From contig JBMOQT010000205.1 of NCBI GenBank assembly GCA_049320945.1, forward strand, positions 1 through 6,376: a stretch of 6,376 nt of DNA, written 5' to 3'. The position numbers and the translations under genes are program-made. Each line of letters begins with the position of its first letter. The first letter of the stretch is position 1. This DNA comes from DYIB01 sp049320945 (GTDB lineage: Bacteria > Pseudomonadota > Gammaproteobacteria > Burkholderiales > Rhodocyclaceae). Below are positions 5,858 through 6,376 of the stretch, piece by piece. Below the pieces are notes generated by a model that was not told where the DNA came from, made no database searches, and was given only the letters and a program-made list of their open reading frames with translations.

Positions 5858-6376
5858 CTACCACGCAATCCGCTTCCGATCCCGGAAGAAACCGCCCGAG
5901 GGGCCCTTGTCCGGCAGGGTCGCCAGCCACACGGCGGTGTCGGCCCCTTCCTCGACGCTGCGCGGGGCGTTGGGTCCGCCCAGGTCGGTACGCACCCAGC
6001 CGGGGCACAGGGAATTCACCTTGATGTTGGTGCCTTCCAGCTCCGCCGCCAGGATGCGCGTGAAGGCGTTCAGGGCGGTCTTGGAGATGCGATAGGCGGG
6101 CGTGCCGCTGCCCATGTCGGCGAGCTGTCCGAGGCCGCTGGAGAGATTGACGATGCGCCCATAGCGGTGGCGGCGCATCATGGGCAGCAGCGCCTGGGTG
6201 ACGCGTAGCGCCCCGTACAGGTTCACCTCGAGGGTGGCCTGCAGTACGTCGAGGGGCAGGTCGGCGATGCGCCGACCGCCCCCGTCCAGCATGACGCCGG
6301 CGTTGTTCACCAGCACGTCGGCGCGGCCCAAGTGCGACTGCAGCCAGTCGCGCAGGGCGTCGACGCTGTGCTGCTT
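5858..6376 (-). CDS. Short-chain dehydrogenase/reductase (SDR), N-terminal part outside window
   Basis: The frame runs from the right edge to a TAG at 5860-5858 and gives the last 172 residues. SDRs are NAD(P)-dependent oxidoreductases of alcohols, ketones and sugars. The visible part contains LVNNAG (22-27, local numbering), the active-site Asn52 in EVNLYG, the catalytic Ser80 in IVNLSSGLG, Tyr95 and Lys99 in AYRISK, and PGWVRTDLGG (125-134) after the active site. The Asn-Ser-Tyr-Lys tetrad is therefore complete. The Rossmann TGxxxGxG motif must lie in the missing N-terminal ~70 residues. The C-terminus, with SVEEGADTAVWLATLP, GPSGGFF and an RDRKRIAW ending, resembles carbonyl-reductase-like SDRs of bacteria and plants; the substrate cannot be deduced. 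The GGRR-containing loop after NNAGVM is compatible with the family. It converges with the small exported protein gene. Confidence 0.93.
   Translation of the reverse strand, partial: KQHSVDALRDWLQSHLGRADVLVNNAGVMLDGGGRRIADLPLDVLQATLEVNLYGALRVTQALLPMMRRHRYGRIVNLSSGLGQLADMGSGTPAYRISKTALNAFTRILAAELEGTNIKVNSLCPGWVRTDLGGPNAPRSVEEGADTAVWLATLPDKGPSGGFFRDRKRIAW

Noticed and set aside
1..6376. Mobile elements, CRISPR arrays, tRNA or rRNA genes, tandem repeats
   Set aside because: Reading both strands showed no transposase or integrase motifs, no regularly spaced direct repeats and no tRNA- or rRNA-like segments.

Overview
The window is a GC-rich piece of bacterial chromosome that reads as ordinary housekeeping DNA. 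A chorismate lyase plus a UbiA-type prenyltransferase means the organism makes ubiquinone by the classical UbiC/UbiA route, which points to Proteobacteria. The style of UbiC, the high GC and the gene mix suggest a betaproteobacterium (Rhodocyclales/Nitrosomonadales-like). That placement is inference; no rRNA or other taxonomic marker is present.

Left part (1-710): the 3' end of a gene for a SPOR-domain envelope protein runs rightward. It converges on a small leftward gene for a two-repeat TPR protein. Middle (about 700-4704): a tight rightward cluster ridA - recG - ubiC - ubiA, very probably one operon. RidA clears reactive enamine/imine intermediates, RecG remodels stalled replication forks, and UbiC and UbiA carry out the first two steps of ubiquinone head-group synthesis. 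ridA and recG are 10 bases apart, ubiC and ubiA overlap by 4 bases, and a candidate promoter lies between the TPR gene and ridA.

Right part (4701-6376): a leftward GNAT acetyltransferase gene meets ubiA tail to tail, and the two stop codons share one CTAG palindrome. Next comes a complete one-gene unit for an 81-residue exported protein of unknown function, with a recognisable promoter, an optimal Shine-Dalgarno and a strong intrinsic terminator. The window ends inside a leftward short-chain dehydrogenase/reductase gene that lacks its N-terminal part here.

No mobile element, CRISPR array, RNA gene, prophage or defence gene was seen. No stretch over 300 bases lacks a gene; the longest gap, 5382-5555, holds the promoter region of the small exported protein. 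I found no convincing new system. The items most worth a second look are the small exported protein with its upstream sites and the four-cysteine tail of the acetyltransferase.
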